NCBI GenBank assembly: GCA_025200525.1
Contig: CM045762.1
Location: 121,646,979 to 121,710,978, forward strand
Length of the DNA stretch: 64,000 bases
DNA from: Camellia lanceoleosa
Lineage: Eukaryota > Streptophyta > Magnoliopsida > Ericales > Theaceae
Direction of reading: 5' to 3'
Below are positions 44,460 to 54,900 of this stretch, one piece after another (within the stretch, counting starts at the first letter, position 1; each line of letters opens with the position of its first letter). Both the position numbers and the translations under genes were made by a program. The notes under the pieces were generated by a model. That model was not told the origin of the DNA. It worked only from the letters and a program-made list of their open reading frames with translations, and made no database searches.

Positions 44460-46541
44460 ATGGTCACCACCAATCCCCCTCCCCAACCAAGGCCCGCAGC
44501 GGCCACACCTTTTTCTGATGCATCTGGGAGCAGTAACCAAGCTTCAAGATACCAATCCAGGGGTCAACGAACCTTCTCTCCACTACATATGCCTTTGTCC
44601 AAAGTCCTTGGGGTTCTAGTCAGAAAGGGGCATCTGAAACCCTTGGAACCGAGGCCCCCTCCAAATCCACTCCCCCCTTCCCACAACCCAGCCAAATATT
44701 GCAAATACCACCAGCAGCATGGTCATGATACCGACCAATGTTACAGGCTGCGTCATGAGATTCAAGATCTCATTGACAAAAATATCATTCTACCTCCCGA
44801 GCGACCCAACGTCACAACTAACCCACTCCCAGCACATAACCAAGATCCACCCAAAAGAATCAATCTCATCCAAACTGGGGACGTGTCTTACGACCCTAGT
44901 ATCTACATTACTCCCTCCCACCTACCCAAGCCAAAGGTGATCCTTCCTGATAGCACTGACTTGTGCATGATGGACACCTCCACAACCCAACCTGAGCCAA
45001 AGGTGGTGACCACCGAAAATGGAACGGGGCAGGCTTCCGAGGAGAGCAAAACTGTTGAGTCTGGGGTGGAGCAGTCTGAGAATTTAGCTGGCAGAGCTTA
45101 TGATCCGAGTGGATATATCTTGTCAATGAGCCAGCCTAAGCTGAGTGTGGGGCCGCCGGAAGAGGCTGAATTGTGTATGATCCGGGGGGACAAACTTGAA
45201 TCAGTGGGGGATGATCTGACAACGATGGAAGAGGACTTCGCCAACCTCCAGTTTTTCAACGACCAAGAATCAGGGGATGCATCAATCAACTGGTTCGAAT
45301 ATGAGGAGTCAGCAGAAGTCGTCGGGTGGTTGGATGATCAGCCAGATATTGTACCATTTGTGGCCGGAAGGGCCGAGGGTCAGATTGAATTGCCGGAGAG
45401 CGCCGGTACGAAGAATTTCGCTCAGGAGCAAGACACTTTGAAAACAGAACAATTAACGCTGGAGGAACAAGAAAAGAAATGGGATTCTGAGAGGATTCGA
45501 AAAGCAAAGAACCATGAGGAAGTTGAAAGTCAGAACACGAAATCGAACATCTTTGTGAGCATGTGGGAGGAAAATGCTGAGAGCGCAAACAAGCCCGAAC
45601 CAGACAGGTGTCTGTTAGATGCTAATGGGATGTGGTGGGAAGATGACGACTTGTATCTCGCCCACACAGACGAAGATTGGGCAGGTGGCCAACCAGACAG
45701 CACCTGGTACCTCGAAGAGGTAGATCATATGACTAGAAGTGGGCGGTATTTCAAGCCCCCACACCTTGATCAACCTGAGGCATCTGGGAAAGATAAAGAA
45801 GCGGAGAAACAGAGAGAGAAGCAAGTTGAAGAAGAGGCTGTACTGAAGCAGTTAAAGAAAATACAAGCAGACATCTCCATCTGGGGATTGCTTATGGCTT
45901 CAAGGGTGCATAGACAGGCTGTCCTATCTGCTATGGACAAGGCCAAACTTTCCATCGAAACTACACCAGAGCAGCTGGTTGGGTTGGTTTTTCCGGGAGG
46001 AGGTTCCCCGGCATTGACCTTTTCAGACAAGGAGCTGCCGCCTGAGGGCGTGGATCATAACAGACCCCTCTACATCTCTGTAGAATGCAGGGACAAATGG
46101 ATTCCGGTAGTACTTGTTGATACCGGGTCCGCAATCAATGTCTGCCCAGCCAGAACAGCGTATGCAATCGGGTTGAAGCCCGCAGACTTTACACCGACCA
46201 CTCAAGTGATCAGAGCCTACGACAATACAAGTAGGGATGTCCTGGGGACAGTAAAAATCCAAACCAAGATTGGGCCTGGACGACACGAGGTAGATTTTCA
46301 TGTCTTGGAGGTCCCTGCATCCTTTAACCTGCTTTTGGGGCGACCCTGGTTGCATCAGGTGAAGGCCGTCTCATCTACTCTACATCAAATGGTGAAATAC
46401 CCCTACGGAAAGGGAGTAGCCATTGTTTTTGGGAATTCATCAATCCATCCTCCTCCGGAGATATCTACGCCAGTCTTGGAGATTGAACACGGCATGGAAG
46501 ACATGTTCATATCAGGATTTACTTTGGCATGGAAGACATGA
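44460..46541 (+). CDS. Tat gag C-terminus and aspartic protease, element B
   Basis: 693 codons in the same frame as the capsid, continuing past the amber codon. The finger YCKYHQQHGHDTDQC (near residue 80-95) has CX2HX4HX4C spacing. An acidic Glu/Asp-rich region with a possible coiled coil (EEQEKKWDSERIRKAKNHEE) follows. Then comes the retropepsin active site VLVDTGSAINVCP (near 46108) with LLLGRPWLHQ at the distal end. The frame ends abruptly after SGFTLA because of the deletion into RT. The first Met listed is just the first after the amber; the natural start is upstream. This is the better preserved gag-protease in the window. Confidence 0.85.
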   Translation: MVTTNPPPQPRPAAATPFSDASGSSNQASRYQSRGQRTFSPLHMPLSKVLGVLVRKGHLKPLEPRPPPNPLPPSHNPAKYCKYHQQHGHDTDQCYRLRHEIQDLIDKNIILPPERPNVTTNPLPAHNQDPPKRINLIQTGDVSYDPSIYITPSHLPKPKVILPDSTDLCMMDTSTTQPEPKVVTTENGTGQASEESKTVESGVEQSENLAGRAYDPSGYILSMSQPKLSVGPPEEAELCMIRGDKLESVGDDLTTMEEDFANLQFFNDQESGDASINWFEYEESAEVVGWLDDQPDIVPFVAGRAEGQIELPESAGTKNFAQEQDTLKTEQLTLEEQEKKWDSERIRKAKNHEEVESQNTKSNIFVSMWEENAESANKPEPDRCLLDANGMWWEDDDLYLAHTDEDWAGGQPDSTWYLEEVDHMTRSGRYFKPPHLDQPEASGKDKEAEKQREKQVEEEAVLKQLKKIQADISIWGLLMASRVHRQAVLSAMDKAKLSIETTPEQLVGLVFPGGGSPALTFSDKELPPEGVDHNRPLYISVECRDKWIPVVLVDTGSAINVCPARTAYAIGLKPADFTPTTQVIRAYDNTSRDVLGTVKIQTKIGPGRHEVDFHVLEVPASFNLLLGRPWLHQVKAVSSTLHQMVKYPYGKGVAIVFGNSSIHPPPEISTPVLEIEHGMEDMFISGFTLAWKT

Positions 46542-47306
46542 TATGATCCACAAAGAGGTTAAGGTGTACGTGGACGACATGATTGTCAAGTCCAAGGGAA
46601 GAGAGGGCCACTACACCGCCTTGCACAAGTTTTTCCAAAGGATCAGGGAATTCCGGTTGCGGCTAAACCCTCAGAAATGTACATTTGGTGTTACAGCGGG
46701 AAAAATGCTGGGGTTTCTGATTACGCAAAGGGGCATCGAGGAATTCCTTCCAAAATCAAGGCCATCTTAGAAATGCCACCACCGAGGACCTGAAAAGGAG
46801 GTGCGAGGCTTTCGGGTAAAGTGCAATTCATAAGGCGGTTTATTTCAAAACTAACCTTGACTTGTGAACCACTTTTGGCCTCTGAAGAAAGGAAAGAAGT
46901 TCCAATGGGACGGCCGATGTCAAGTTGCATTTGAGCAGTTAAAGAATATCTACAGAACCCACCCGCTTTTATCACCAAAGAACCGTGGAAACCGTTGATT
47001 TTGTATCTCACAAGAATCGAGACCACGATGGGCTGCATGCTTGCACAAGAATCGAGAAGATAGGGTGGAGAAAGCCATCTACTATTTGAGCAAGAAGATC
47101 TTTGGAATATGAGACCCGATATACGCTTGTTGGAAAAGGCTTGTTTAGCTCGTATGGGCTACTAGGAAGTCATGCACTACCGTTAGCTCACTCTGTAATG
47201 TTGGTTTCGTGACTTGATCCCATCAAATATCTTTTAGAAACGAGAAACCTTCACGGGTAGGCTAGCTCGTTGGTTCTTTGTTGCTCTCGAATTTGATCTC
47301 ACATAT
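46542..47306 (+). pseudogene. Tat RT C-terminal half and RNase H 1, element B
   Basis: It starts at the fused junction with HKEVKVYVDDMIVKSKG, so the catalytic YVDD is present, but RT motifs before it are gone. Frameshifts follow near 46740, 46800, 46880, 46990, 47060 and later through RNase H 1. Compared with A the changes sit at sites where A has CTG, CAG or GTCGAC. Confidence 0.85.
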
Positions 47307-47786
47307 GTGACGCGCAAGTCAGTGAAAGGAAGAGCAGTGGCAGAGTTCCTTGCCGACCATCCGGTTGAGGGGGATGAAGCAGTTGAATATCTATTCCCGG
47401 ATGAATTAATTCTGCATATCGACGAGGAAACTTGGACGATGCACTTTGACGGAGCGTCAAATCAACATGGGTATGGGATAGGAGTGTTGCTGATAGCACC
47501 TGACAATTCCCGTATCCCTCTAGCCTTCAAACTCCGGTTCAAAGTCTCAAACAATGAAGCAGAATATGAAGCGTGCATTGCTGGTTTGGAAGCAGCCCTG
47601 GAACTAGGGGCAAGACGGCTGGACGTCATTGGGGATTCGAACCTTGTTGTGTCTCAAGCTAAAGGAGACTGGAAAGTAAAAGAGGAAAATATGATGATGT
47701 ATCACCAAACCTTGGATTTGCTGATTCCTCGGTTTGAAAAGCTAAATTTCACTCATCTACTAAGAACAAGTTCGCAGATTCGCTAG
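47307..47786 (+). CDS. Tat second RNase H segment, element B
   Basis: 159 codons, nearly identical to the end of the A frame. It has TRKSVKGRAVAEFLADHPV, then FDGASNQHG, NEAEYEACIAGLEAA and GDSNLVVSQ of the archaeal-type RNase H. The last motif (NNKFADSLA in A) is lost by a frameshift near 47765. It is a fragment of the polyprotein and has no start of its own. Confidence 0.8.
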   Translation: MTRKSVKGRAVAEFLADHPVEGDEAVEYLFPDELILHIDEETWTMHFDGASNQHGYGIGVLLIAPDNSRIPLAFKLRFKVSNNEAEYEACIAGLEAALELGARRLDVIGDSNLVVSQAKGDWKVKEENMMMYHQTLDLLIPRFEKLNFTHLLRTSSQIR

Positions 47787-47800
47787 CAACTCTATCATCT

Positions 47801-49156
47801 ATGATAGACATCCCGTGTGGAGTCCGGATGCGTCCAGTCATCATCGACCAGAAATTTGTACCTGCCTATGAGTCGATTGCAACCATAGATGAAGTTCAGG
47901 ACGAACACCCTTGGTACTACGATATCTGGAACTTCTTGGAGACAGAAACATACCCGCCAGGGGTAAATGCCAAAGACAATAGGGCAATCAGAAGAATGGC
48001 AGTTCAGTTCATCATCAGCGGAGGTAAACTGTATAAACGGGGTCATCTGGGAATGCATAAACTGTGTGTTGATGCTGAAGAGTCCAAACGTCTAATGGAA
48101 GCCATCCACGGGGGTGAATGTGGTGCACACATGAATGGGGTGATGTTGGCACGGAAGATCCTTAGACAAGGTTATTACTGGTCCACCATGGAGGAGGATT
48201 GTATTGGTTTCGTCCGGCGATGCCATAAGTGTCAAATTCATGCAAATCGCATGAACATCCTGCCGTCAAAGCTGTACAACATGACTTCGCCATGGCCATT
48301 TTCTGTCTGGGGAATTGATGTAATTGGAGCTGTTACGCCGAAAGGGTCGATTGGGCATGAGTTCATCCTGGTAGCGATAGATTATTTCACAAAGTGGGTT
48401 GAGGCCCAATCTTATGCAGTGTTGAAAGCTTCACACGTTGCAAAATTCATCAGAAACAACATCATCTGTCGCTACGGGGTCCCAAATGAAATAGTTTCAG
48501 ACAATGGTTCCCACTTCAAGAAAGAGGTGATTGATTTGTTGGAGAAATACAATGTGGCTTTTCATAAGTCATCTACTTACCGGCCGCAAACCAACGGAGC
48601 AGTTGAGGCCGCCAACAAGAACATCAAGCGCATACTACAGAAGATGGTGGAACCTTATCGGGACTGGCCAGATAAGCTGCCGTTTGCTCTGTGGGGCTAC
48701 AAGACTTCGATCAGAACTTCTACTGGGGCGACTCCGTACTCATTGGTCTATGGGATGGAGGCCGTTCTGCCTATTGAGATTGAGGTCCCGTCATTACGAG
48801 TATTGGCCGAGTGCCAGATAGCCGAAGCGGATTGGGAGCAGAACAGATTTGAGGAACTCATGCTTTTCGATGAAAGAAGGCTAAAAGCACTGTACCACAT
48901 CCAAGGTTATCAACGCAGAATCGCCCGGGCTTTCAACAAGAAGGTTAAGTCCAGGAACTTGAAAGAAGGAGATTTGGTACTCAAGGATAACCGAGCTCCC
49001 ATCCACGACCCAAGGGGCAAGTTCAGACCCAATTGGACTGGTCCTTACATCATCAAGTCAATCTGGTCAGGTGGAGCTGTGGTTCTGATGGATCTAGATG
49101 GCTTGGAGTTTTCCCAACCGATCAACATGGACAAGTTGAAGAAATACTACCCCTGA
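47801..49156 (+). CDS. Tat integrase, element B (intact frame)
   Basis: A 451-codon open frame. An N-terminal HHCC finger (IHGGECGAH...CIGFVRRCHKC) is followed by the rve core with Asp173 (GIDVIG), Asp234 (VSDNGSHF) and Glu269 (NGAVEAANK), the D-35-E arrangement. The C-terminal domain has GDLVLKDNRAP, KFRPNWTGPY and ends MDKLKKYYP. It inserts cDNA into the genome, acting in the nucleus. The start is only the first Met after a break; the protein would come from cleavage of the polyprotein. The full catalytic set is retained, in contrast to A. Confidence 0.92.
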   Translation: MIDIPCGVRMRPVIIDQKFVPAYESIATIDEVQDEHPWYYDIWNFLETETYPPGVNAKDNRAIRRMAVQFIISGGKLYKRGHLGMHKLCVDAEESKRLMEAIHGGECGAHMNGVMLARKILRQGYYWSTMEEDCIGFVRRCHKCQIHANRMNILPSKLYNMTSPWPFSVWGIDVIGAVTPKGSIGHEFILVAIDYFTKWVEAQSYAVLKASHVAKFIRNNIICRYGVPNEIVSDNGSHFKKEVIDLLEKYNVAFHKSSTYRPQTNGAVEAANKNIKRILQKMVEPYRDWPDKLPFALWGYKTSIRTSTGATPYSLVYGMEAVLPIEIEVPSLRVLAECQIAEADWEQNRFEELMLFDERRLKALYHIQGYQRRIARAFNKKVKSRNLKEGDLVLKDNRAPIHDPRGKFRPNWTGPYIIKSIWSGGAVVLMDLDGLEFSQPINMDKLKKYYP

Positions 49157-49858
49157 GAGGCTCGCTGGGCGAAAACCGAAAGGCGACCTAGGCAAGATTC
49201 AGAGCATTGAAAATTTGAAATTTTAAAAGCTGAGCTCATAAGGTTGAAAACCATAAAGGCGGCCTTGGCAAAAGTTAGAGCGCAAAAGGAGAGTAAAAAT
49301 ACCCGAGCGAACCTAAGCCTGAACTACGTAAGACTTGATTCCCATCTTTGGGATACGTAGGCAGCTTCATCTTGAAGTTCAGTCACAATCTTTTCCCCGA
49401 TCGACTTTGTCCATTCTGATCATTTCAGTCATCTCTATTCATCAGCATTTATCGTGATCTCCGGTACAGTGCTATTCAGACTAGGGGCAACTTTCCGTTG
49501 CCATGAAATGTTGCGGCATCATCCAGACTAGGGGCAACTTTCCGTTGCTATGAATTGCCGAGGCACTTTTCAAACTAGGGGCAACTTTCCAGTTGCTAGG
49601 ATTCGGCGTTGTACATTTCAGTGACAGATCTCAGGTGTGTCCAGTTCTGATCCATATCGAAAATAGTTTTGAAAAGTTTTAATAAAAGTTGACTTTGTTC
49701 AAATTAATCTTTTCACAACTAAGACTATTTTTGGACCAAAAGTGGAGAATTTTCAGTACCACAACCTTCAATTTCATTGATTTCAAAACAGAGTTCTCTT
49801 GCTCTTGCATACAATTGAAGTTGCTTTTTATTACACTCATAAAGAAAACTTGAAAGTA
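49157..49858 (+). other. Sense 3' region with three stem-loop repeats (B)
   Basis: The counterpart of 27036-27741. Stem-loop repeats with GGCAACTTTCCGTTGCC lie at 49480-49600. Minus-strand AATAAA at 49827-49832. Confidence 0.6.
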
Positions 49859-51167
49859 CTAATAAAGCAATACATGGGGCATAGTCGGTCAGTGTCCTGC
49901 GCCCCATTCCAGAGCTAGTTGAAGCCTCTGATGCCAGCCTAGGCCCAACCTGTGCTTCCTCGTTGAGCCAATCCCAGCACTCGTCAGACAAAGTGCAACT
50001 AAAAGTAGGCGAGGGCAGGCTCTCTAACTCTCCATCTTGCGGCTGTCGAGCGGTATCGCCTCGAACTGGAAATGTAGCCGGATACTCTATCTCCTCTGGT
50101 GGGCAAGTCTGATCATGGCCAAATTGGCGCAGAATACGGAATGGGAAATAGAACACACAGTGAGTCAAGCCGATCAGCCGAATCCCGACCTGCCGAGACA
50201 TGCTGTAGCTCATTGCCGGGAGATTAAGCCAAGGGCAGCGCCAAGCAATGCGTTCGGCTGACAAATTGCACATCCATTCGAACCACCAGTTCTCATCAAG
50301 GGCATTGACTAGGCGTTGCTGAAAGAAGTAGCCACGGGCTGAGTAAGCAGGACAAGAGTCCACAACTTGCAATTTATCCATCAACCATATCTGGGGAAGG
50401 ATGAAAAATGAGAGAATAAAGAAAAGAGAGATGTGCGATGAGAGAAAAGTAAGAAAAGGGTTTTTGTGAGAAAAATCGAGCCCGAGGGCCGAGTGATGTG
50501 AGCAAATATACATGTGAGCTTGGGTGGGAAACACTACCTGTAGTAGTAGTGGACTCCCTGCAAACCTGGTTGTCTCCCGGTAGTAGAAGGCATCCAGACC
50601 CATCAATGTCTCGGCCAGAGTCATGGCAATGCAACTCTTTCCTTCCCTCAAGCCTTGAGCAATCTCAATCAAACGGACGCTAGCTCCTCCGGAACCCGAG
50701 ACAAACAGAAAATGAGATAACAGACACAAGTAGAGGGCATGCTGTCGGAAACCTTGCCAATGATGGTCGCTGCGGTCACCAGCATCAGAGAATCGGTAAA
50801 TCAGGCTCGGGATATCCAACATTCCGTTACCAATCAGGGATCGAGCGTCATGTGCATCAAGTCCGCACATCCGCCCTAAGGCCCGGGCATAGCCAAAATT
50901 GAGCTGGGGCAAGATTTCTTCGCCTCGCTCGGACTCCATCAAGACTAGAAAATCTTCAAAAGTCGGACATACCTCTTGCCCGCCAAAGCTAAAGACGTGC
51001 GTCATCGGGTTCCAAAACCTCGCCGCAGCACAGAGGAAAGGAAGATGTAGCGGAGTCCGGCCCAGCGTGAATAGTGCATTCAAGCCAAAACCCCGGAAAT
51101 TCAACTTTTCCGAGCCATCCAAAGAAGAAATCCAAGATGTGAGATTTTCCACAAGAAACGCCTCCAT
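49859..51167 (-). CDS. Antisense ORF1 (DUF7745-like), element B, spliced
   Basis: The start MEAFLVENL (51167) is preferred because the TATA box lies 47 bp upstream; an upstream Met would precede the TATA. Exon 1 is 50538-51167 (210 codons) and exon 2 runs to about 49859. The intron 50391-50537 begins GTAGTG and ends CTTCCCCAG; it is 147 nt, in frame and stop-free, so unspliced RNA would also be readable. The N-terminal region (LTSWISSLDGSEKLNFRGF, FWNPMTHVFSFGG, CPTFEDFLVLME) recalls the DUF7745-type domain of uncharacterised plant proteins; this name is from memory. As written a frameshift near 49890 extends the frame to 49725, where A suggests a stop after DLLLY. Function unknown. Confidence 0.75.
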
Positions 51168-51213
51168 TTTTTGTGAGAAATGGTGATGAAATGAACAAGT
51201 TCCAGGGCTGGGG

Positions 51214-51221
51214 CTTTTATA
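51214..51221 (-). promoter_or_regulatory. TATA box of aORF1 (B)
   Basis: TATAAAAG on the minus strand, in a G+C-rich setting typical of a core promoter, 47 bp before the start codon. Confidence 0.68.
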
Positions 51222-51277
51222 GAGGGGTAAGACACTATTCAAGGGACACTTGTCAAAATTTTGGAGGTCACGGGAAG

Positions 51278-51316
51278 GGTGGCCGGCCGGCCACCTATTC
51301 TAGTAGGCCGGCCACC
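51278..51316. promoter_or_regulatory. Paired palindromes upstream of aORF1 (B)
   Basis: GGTGGCCGGCCGGCCACC at 51278-51295 (perfect, 18 bp) and AGGCCGGCCACC at 51305-51316, the first starting 56 bp upstream of the TATA box. Confidence 0.7.
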
Positions 51317-51937
51317 CTCTGTTTTCCAGATGCAAAATGTGTTTGGCCCCGCGTTGGTCCTGTTTTGCCCTCTGGAAGGAAGTTTGAAGCATTTTTAGGC
51401 ATCGGGAATGTCGAAGGCCTTCATTTCTATCAGTTTTGGATACGTTCCATCATCCAGATCGTCTGTCTGAAATACATTTTGTCGTGTTTTTTGCTTATCG
51501 AGTTGTTGTTTTGTTTATCGAGTTGTAAGTTTGTCGAGCTGTCGTATTTTATGTTTTGAGTTGTTACCTTTTGGTTACACAATTTTGTTAAAGTCTTGTT
51601 TATTGAGTCGTTAACAATATTGTACTTTGCTTATCGAGTTGTAAACTTGCTGAGATTCTGTTATTCCTTAGCGGGTTGGTTTGTTTTGATTTGTTGCGTC
51701 GGTTCATTACCTGACCCGGTAAATACACAAGGCATATTTTCATCCAATTCCATTTTGTGCAAAATGATGCGATGCGATGCTAAGAATTTCAAATACAAAC
51801 ATCTTTTCAAAAGCTGTTTCATTCCATCATGTTTTACAACGAATAAAGGTACAAGTTTTACAGAAATAAAACTGCCTAATAATGTGCAAAGTGCTACAAA
51901 CTACTAGCCAAAAAGTAAAATAAAGCAAGAAATGACA
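51317..51937. other. Spacer between aORF1 promoter and aORF2 3' end (B)
   Basis: No gene. Same irregular TATCGAGTTGT repeats as A (about 51485-51640). Almost identical to 29179-29799. Confidence 0.5.
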
Positions 51938-54900
51938 TCAGTATCCTCGGGAACGGGAATAAGGAGGTCCTCTCATCCACTTCTGCGGGATAATCTCTGC
52001 ATCATCATCACCATCCGGATCAGAGCTGTCATCCTCCGGATCCCCTTCGGGCTCGTCTCCGCTCCCGGAACCAAGACCGGAGCCTCCCTCCCCAGGAGAT
52101 GTCTCTGACACACGGTCTGCGACCTCCTCCTCCTCATCCTCGACAATGGGTGCCCTGCGTCTGCGAGACGACCCAGCTCCTCGAGCTCCTCGGTAAGGCC
52201 TGGATGGCCCAGCTCCTCGAGGCCCAGTACCACGAGCAGGTCTAGCACCTCGACCTCTCTGAGAAGACCCGGGTGGCCCACCCCGTGTCGAAGCATATAC
52301 GGGAGGCATCTGGAAATGAAAAGTGCAATACATCAGTTCAAACATAAAAAGCAGGTGCAAATGCAGTATGTGAGTGGGGTGTGTGCCAGATGTGTTCTAC
52401 ATATCTATCAATCTCTGAGAATGTTTAAAAGCGAGCGTTATCACAAATATGATAAATGCAAGAGAGACGGAGGGTACCTGGAAGCCCATGATGGACATCT
52501 GTGCCTCTCTCGAGGACCATCCCTCAAGCGAGGCCACCACCCCGAGCATCGATCTATGTACTCCCGAGGTGGCTGCAGATACGAGCTCGAGTCATCAATA
52601 AATAAGCAACTGCCAAAATGACTGTGTGAAAATGAAAAAATGGTGGAACGTACCGGTGGTGAGTCAGGATCACTGACATATCTGTGACCAGGCATCGGAG
52701 GCTCCATAGGGATCGGGATCGGAGAAGTAGTCCCATACTGCCAACTCGTCAACTCAGTCGGCATATCTGGCCATCCAGGATGATCGAGAGTCGGAGGATC
52801 GGAGGAATCGAACCTCTACCTCTAGATGCACCACTGCTAGAAGAGGGATGTCTGCCGCCGCGACGCACGACCCGAAGATGGTGCGCCAGTGGGCCTCAGT
52901 GGCGGAGCCCGTACTCCCGTCAAGGGGGGCATCAGATATATGCGGCGATAGGTGGCGTAGTTCCCCTCAATGAGATGTAATAAAGCATCGGTGCCCTGCA
53001 TGTCCCTAGTGACCTCCTCAGTAGATAGCCTGTCGGCAGTTCGCATAGTGAGTGGAGGCATAGCAGGAGGGTCCTGAGAATCATACCCCCACACTGGCTG
53101 AAAAGCGTTCCCGAGAACCAAGCCTGCCGGTGGTCCTCGGCGAGAACTTATCTTGAACTAGCCGACCCTCCGGGGTACTGATTCTCGAGATCGTCGCCGA
53201 AGACTGCCCAAGGTTGCCAGGTGATCTGTGGATAACCAGTGTACAAGTCAATCAGAAATCAAGGATATGCAAAGCGGATCGAAGATGAAAATGAAAGGAA
53301 CCGAGAGTTCTGAAATACCTCTGTCGCCCTCACAGTGTCGAAGTACTGTCGCAGATGGAAGAGAGTCTCTCGAGGCCTCGATAAGTGCTCGCCCTCAAAC
53401 ATCAAAGAAAACGGAGTCATAGGAGGTCCTGCCACCTCCATCTCCGGAGCCAATGTGGGGAAATATGCATATACCCATAGCTGAGAAAAGCAGTGCGGAA
53501 TGTGAATACAAAGTGCTAAAGGCAGAATACAGAATGCAAAGTGCGTCGTGTGTGCAGTGAATAAGTAATGAGGGGCAAAAATGTAAACCAAGAGGACAGA
53601 ATGTACCTCCCAAGCTCTCCAGTAGCCGCCGAGTAAGTCCCCCCGCGTGCGAGAGACTGCGCTCATGTAACAATAAAGGGTAGCCAGGCCAGCGCCGCCC
53701 CAATCATACTGACCGACCTGTGATAGGTCTACCAGGCCTTCGAGATACAACCCGACCATGTTCCCTCTATCGGCAAACAGAGTGGTGCCAAAGAGGAACA
53801 TGAGGAAACCATGGGTATACTGCTCGATCTCCTTGGGAGACTCAGGCTCCATCTGTGGCCGCCGGAAATGGGAAGAGAACCAAGTATACCGAACCCTCAC
53901 GGTACCTCTGTCTACAGGCGGGCGTGCCCCCAATAGGTGCATCCAAGCAGCCTCCCACTGACCCATATCCTCGTCGTAGGGAATGGGTCCACCGCCTATG
54001 TCTAGGCCGGTGAGTACAGCGAAGTCCAGTGGGGTCATGGTCATATCTCCGGTGGCAGAGAAATGGAAAGAATTGGTGGTGTCCCACCATCTCTCCGCTA
54101 GAGCAGCAAACAATGTCCTACTGATAAGACAGTGAGATAACCCCCTGCAGAATGGTCCGAATCCTGCAAAGTCAACCAAGTCTTGGGCGGCTTAGGAAGC
54201 TCGATACCACTCCCTCGGCGGTGGAGCCATATCCTCGTCGTGTGGCGCCCGACTTGCAAATGAAGTGAAAGTGAGCTGTGCAAATGAAGTGCAAATCTCT
54301 GTGTGTTGATGAATCAGAGTTTAGGGCTGTGTGTTCTACTCTTAATCAGTGGGCTGCGTGTTCACTTCAAATCTGGGCTGTGTGTTCAGTAAATCAGAGT
54401 TTAGGGCTGTGTGTTCTACTCTTAATCAGTGGGCTGCGTGTTCACTTCAAATCTGGGCTGTGTGTTCAGTAAATCAGAGTTTAGGGCTGTGTGTTCTACT
54501 CTTAATCAGTGGGCTGTGTGTTCACGTCAAATCTGGGCTGCGTGTTCAGTAAATTTGGTATTTGGGCTGCGTGTTCAAATTTCAGAAAAATCAGTGGGCT
54601 GTGTGTTCACTTCAAATCTGGGCTGCGTGTTCAGTAAATTTGGTATTTGGGCTGCGTGTTCAAATTTCAGAAAAATCAGTGGGCTGTGTGTTCACTTCAA
54701 ATCTGGGCTGTGTGTTCAGTAAATCAGAGTTTAGGGCTGTGTGTTCTACTCTTAATCAGTGGGCTGTGTGTTCACGTCAAATCTGGGCTGCGTGTTCAGT
54801 AAATTTGGTATTTGGGCTGCGTGTTCAAATTTCAGAAAAATCAGTGGGCTGTGTGTTCACTTCAAATCTGGGCTGTGTGTTCAGTAAATCAGAGTTTAGG

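Noticed and set aside
52610..52653. 44-nt intron in aORF2
   Set aside because: Too short for a plant intron; the next AG (at 52573) gives an 81-nt intron and a better exon.
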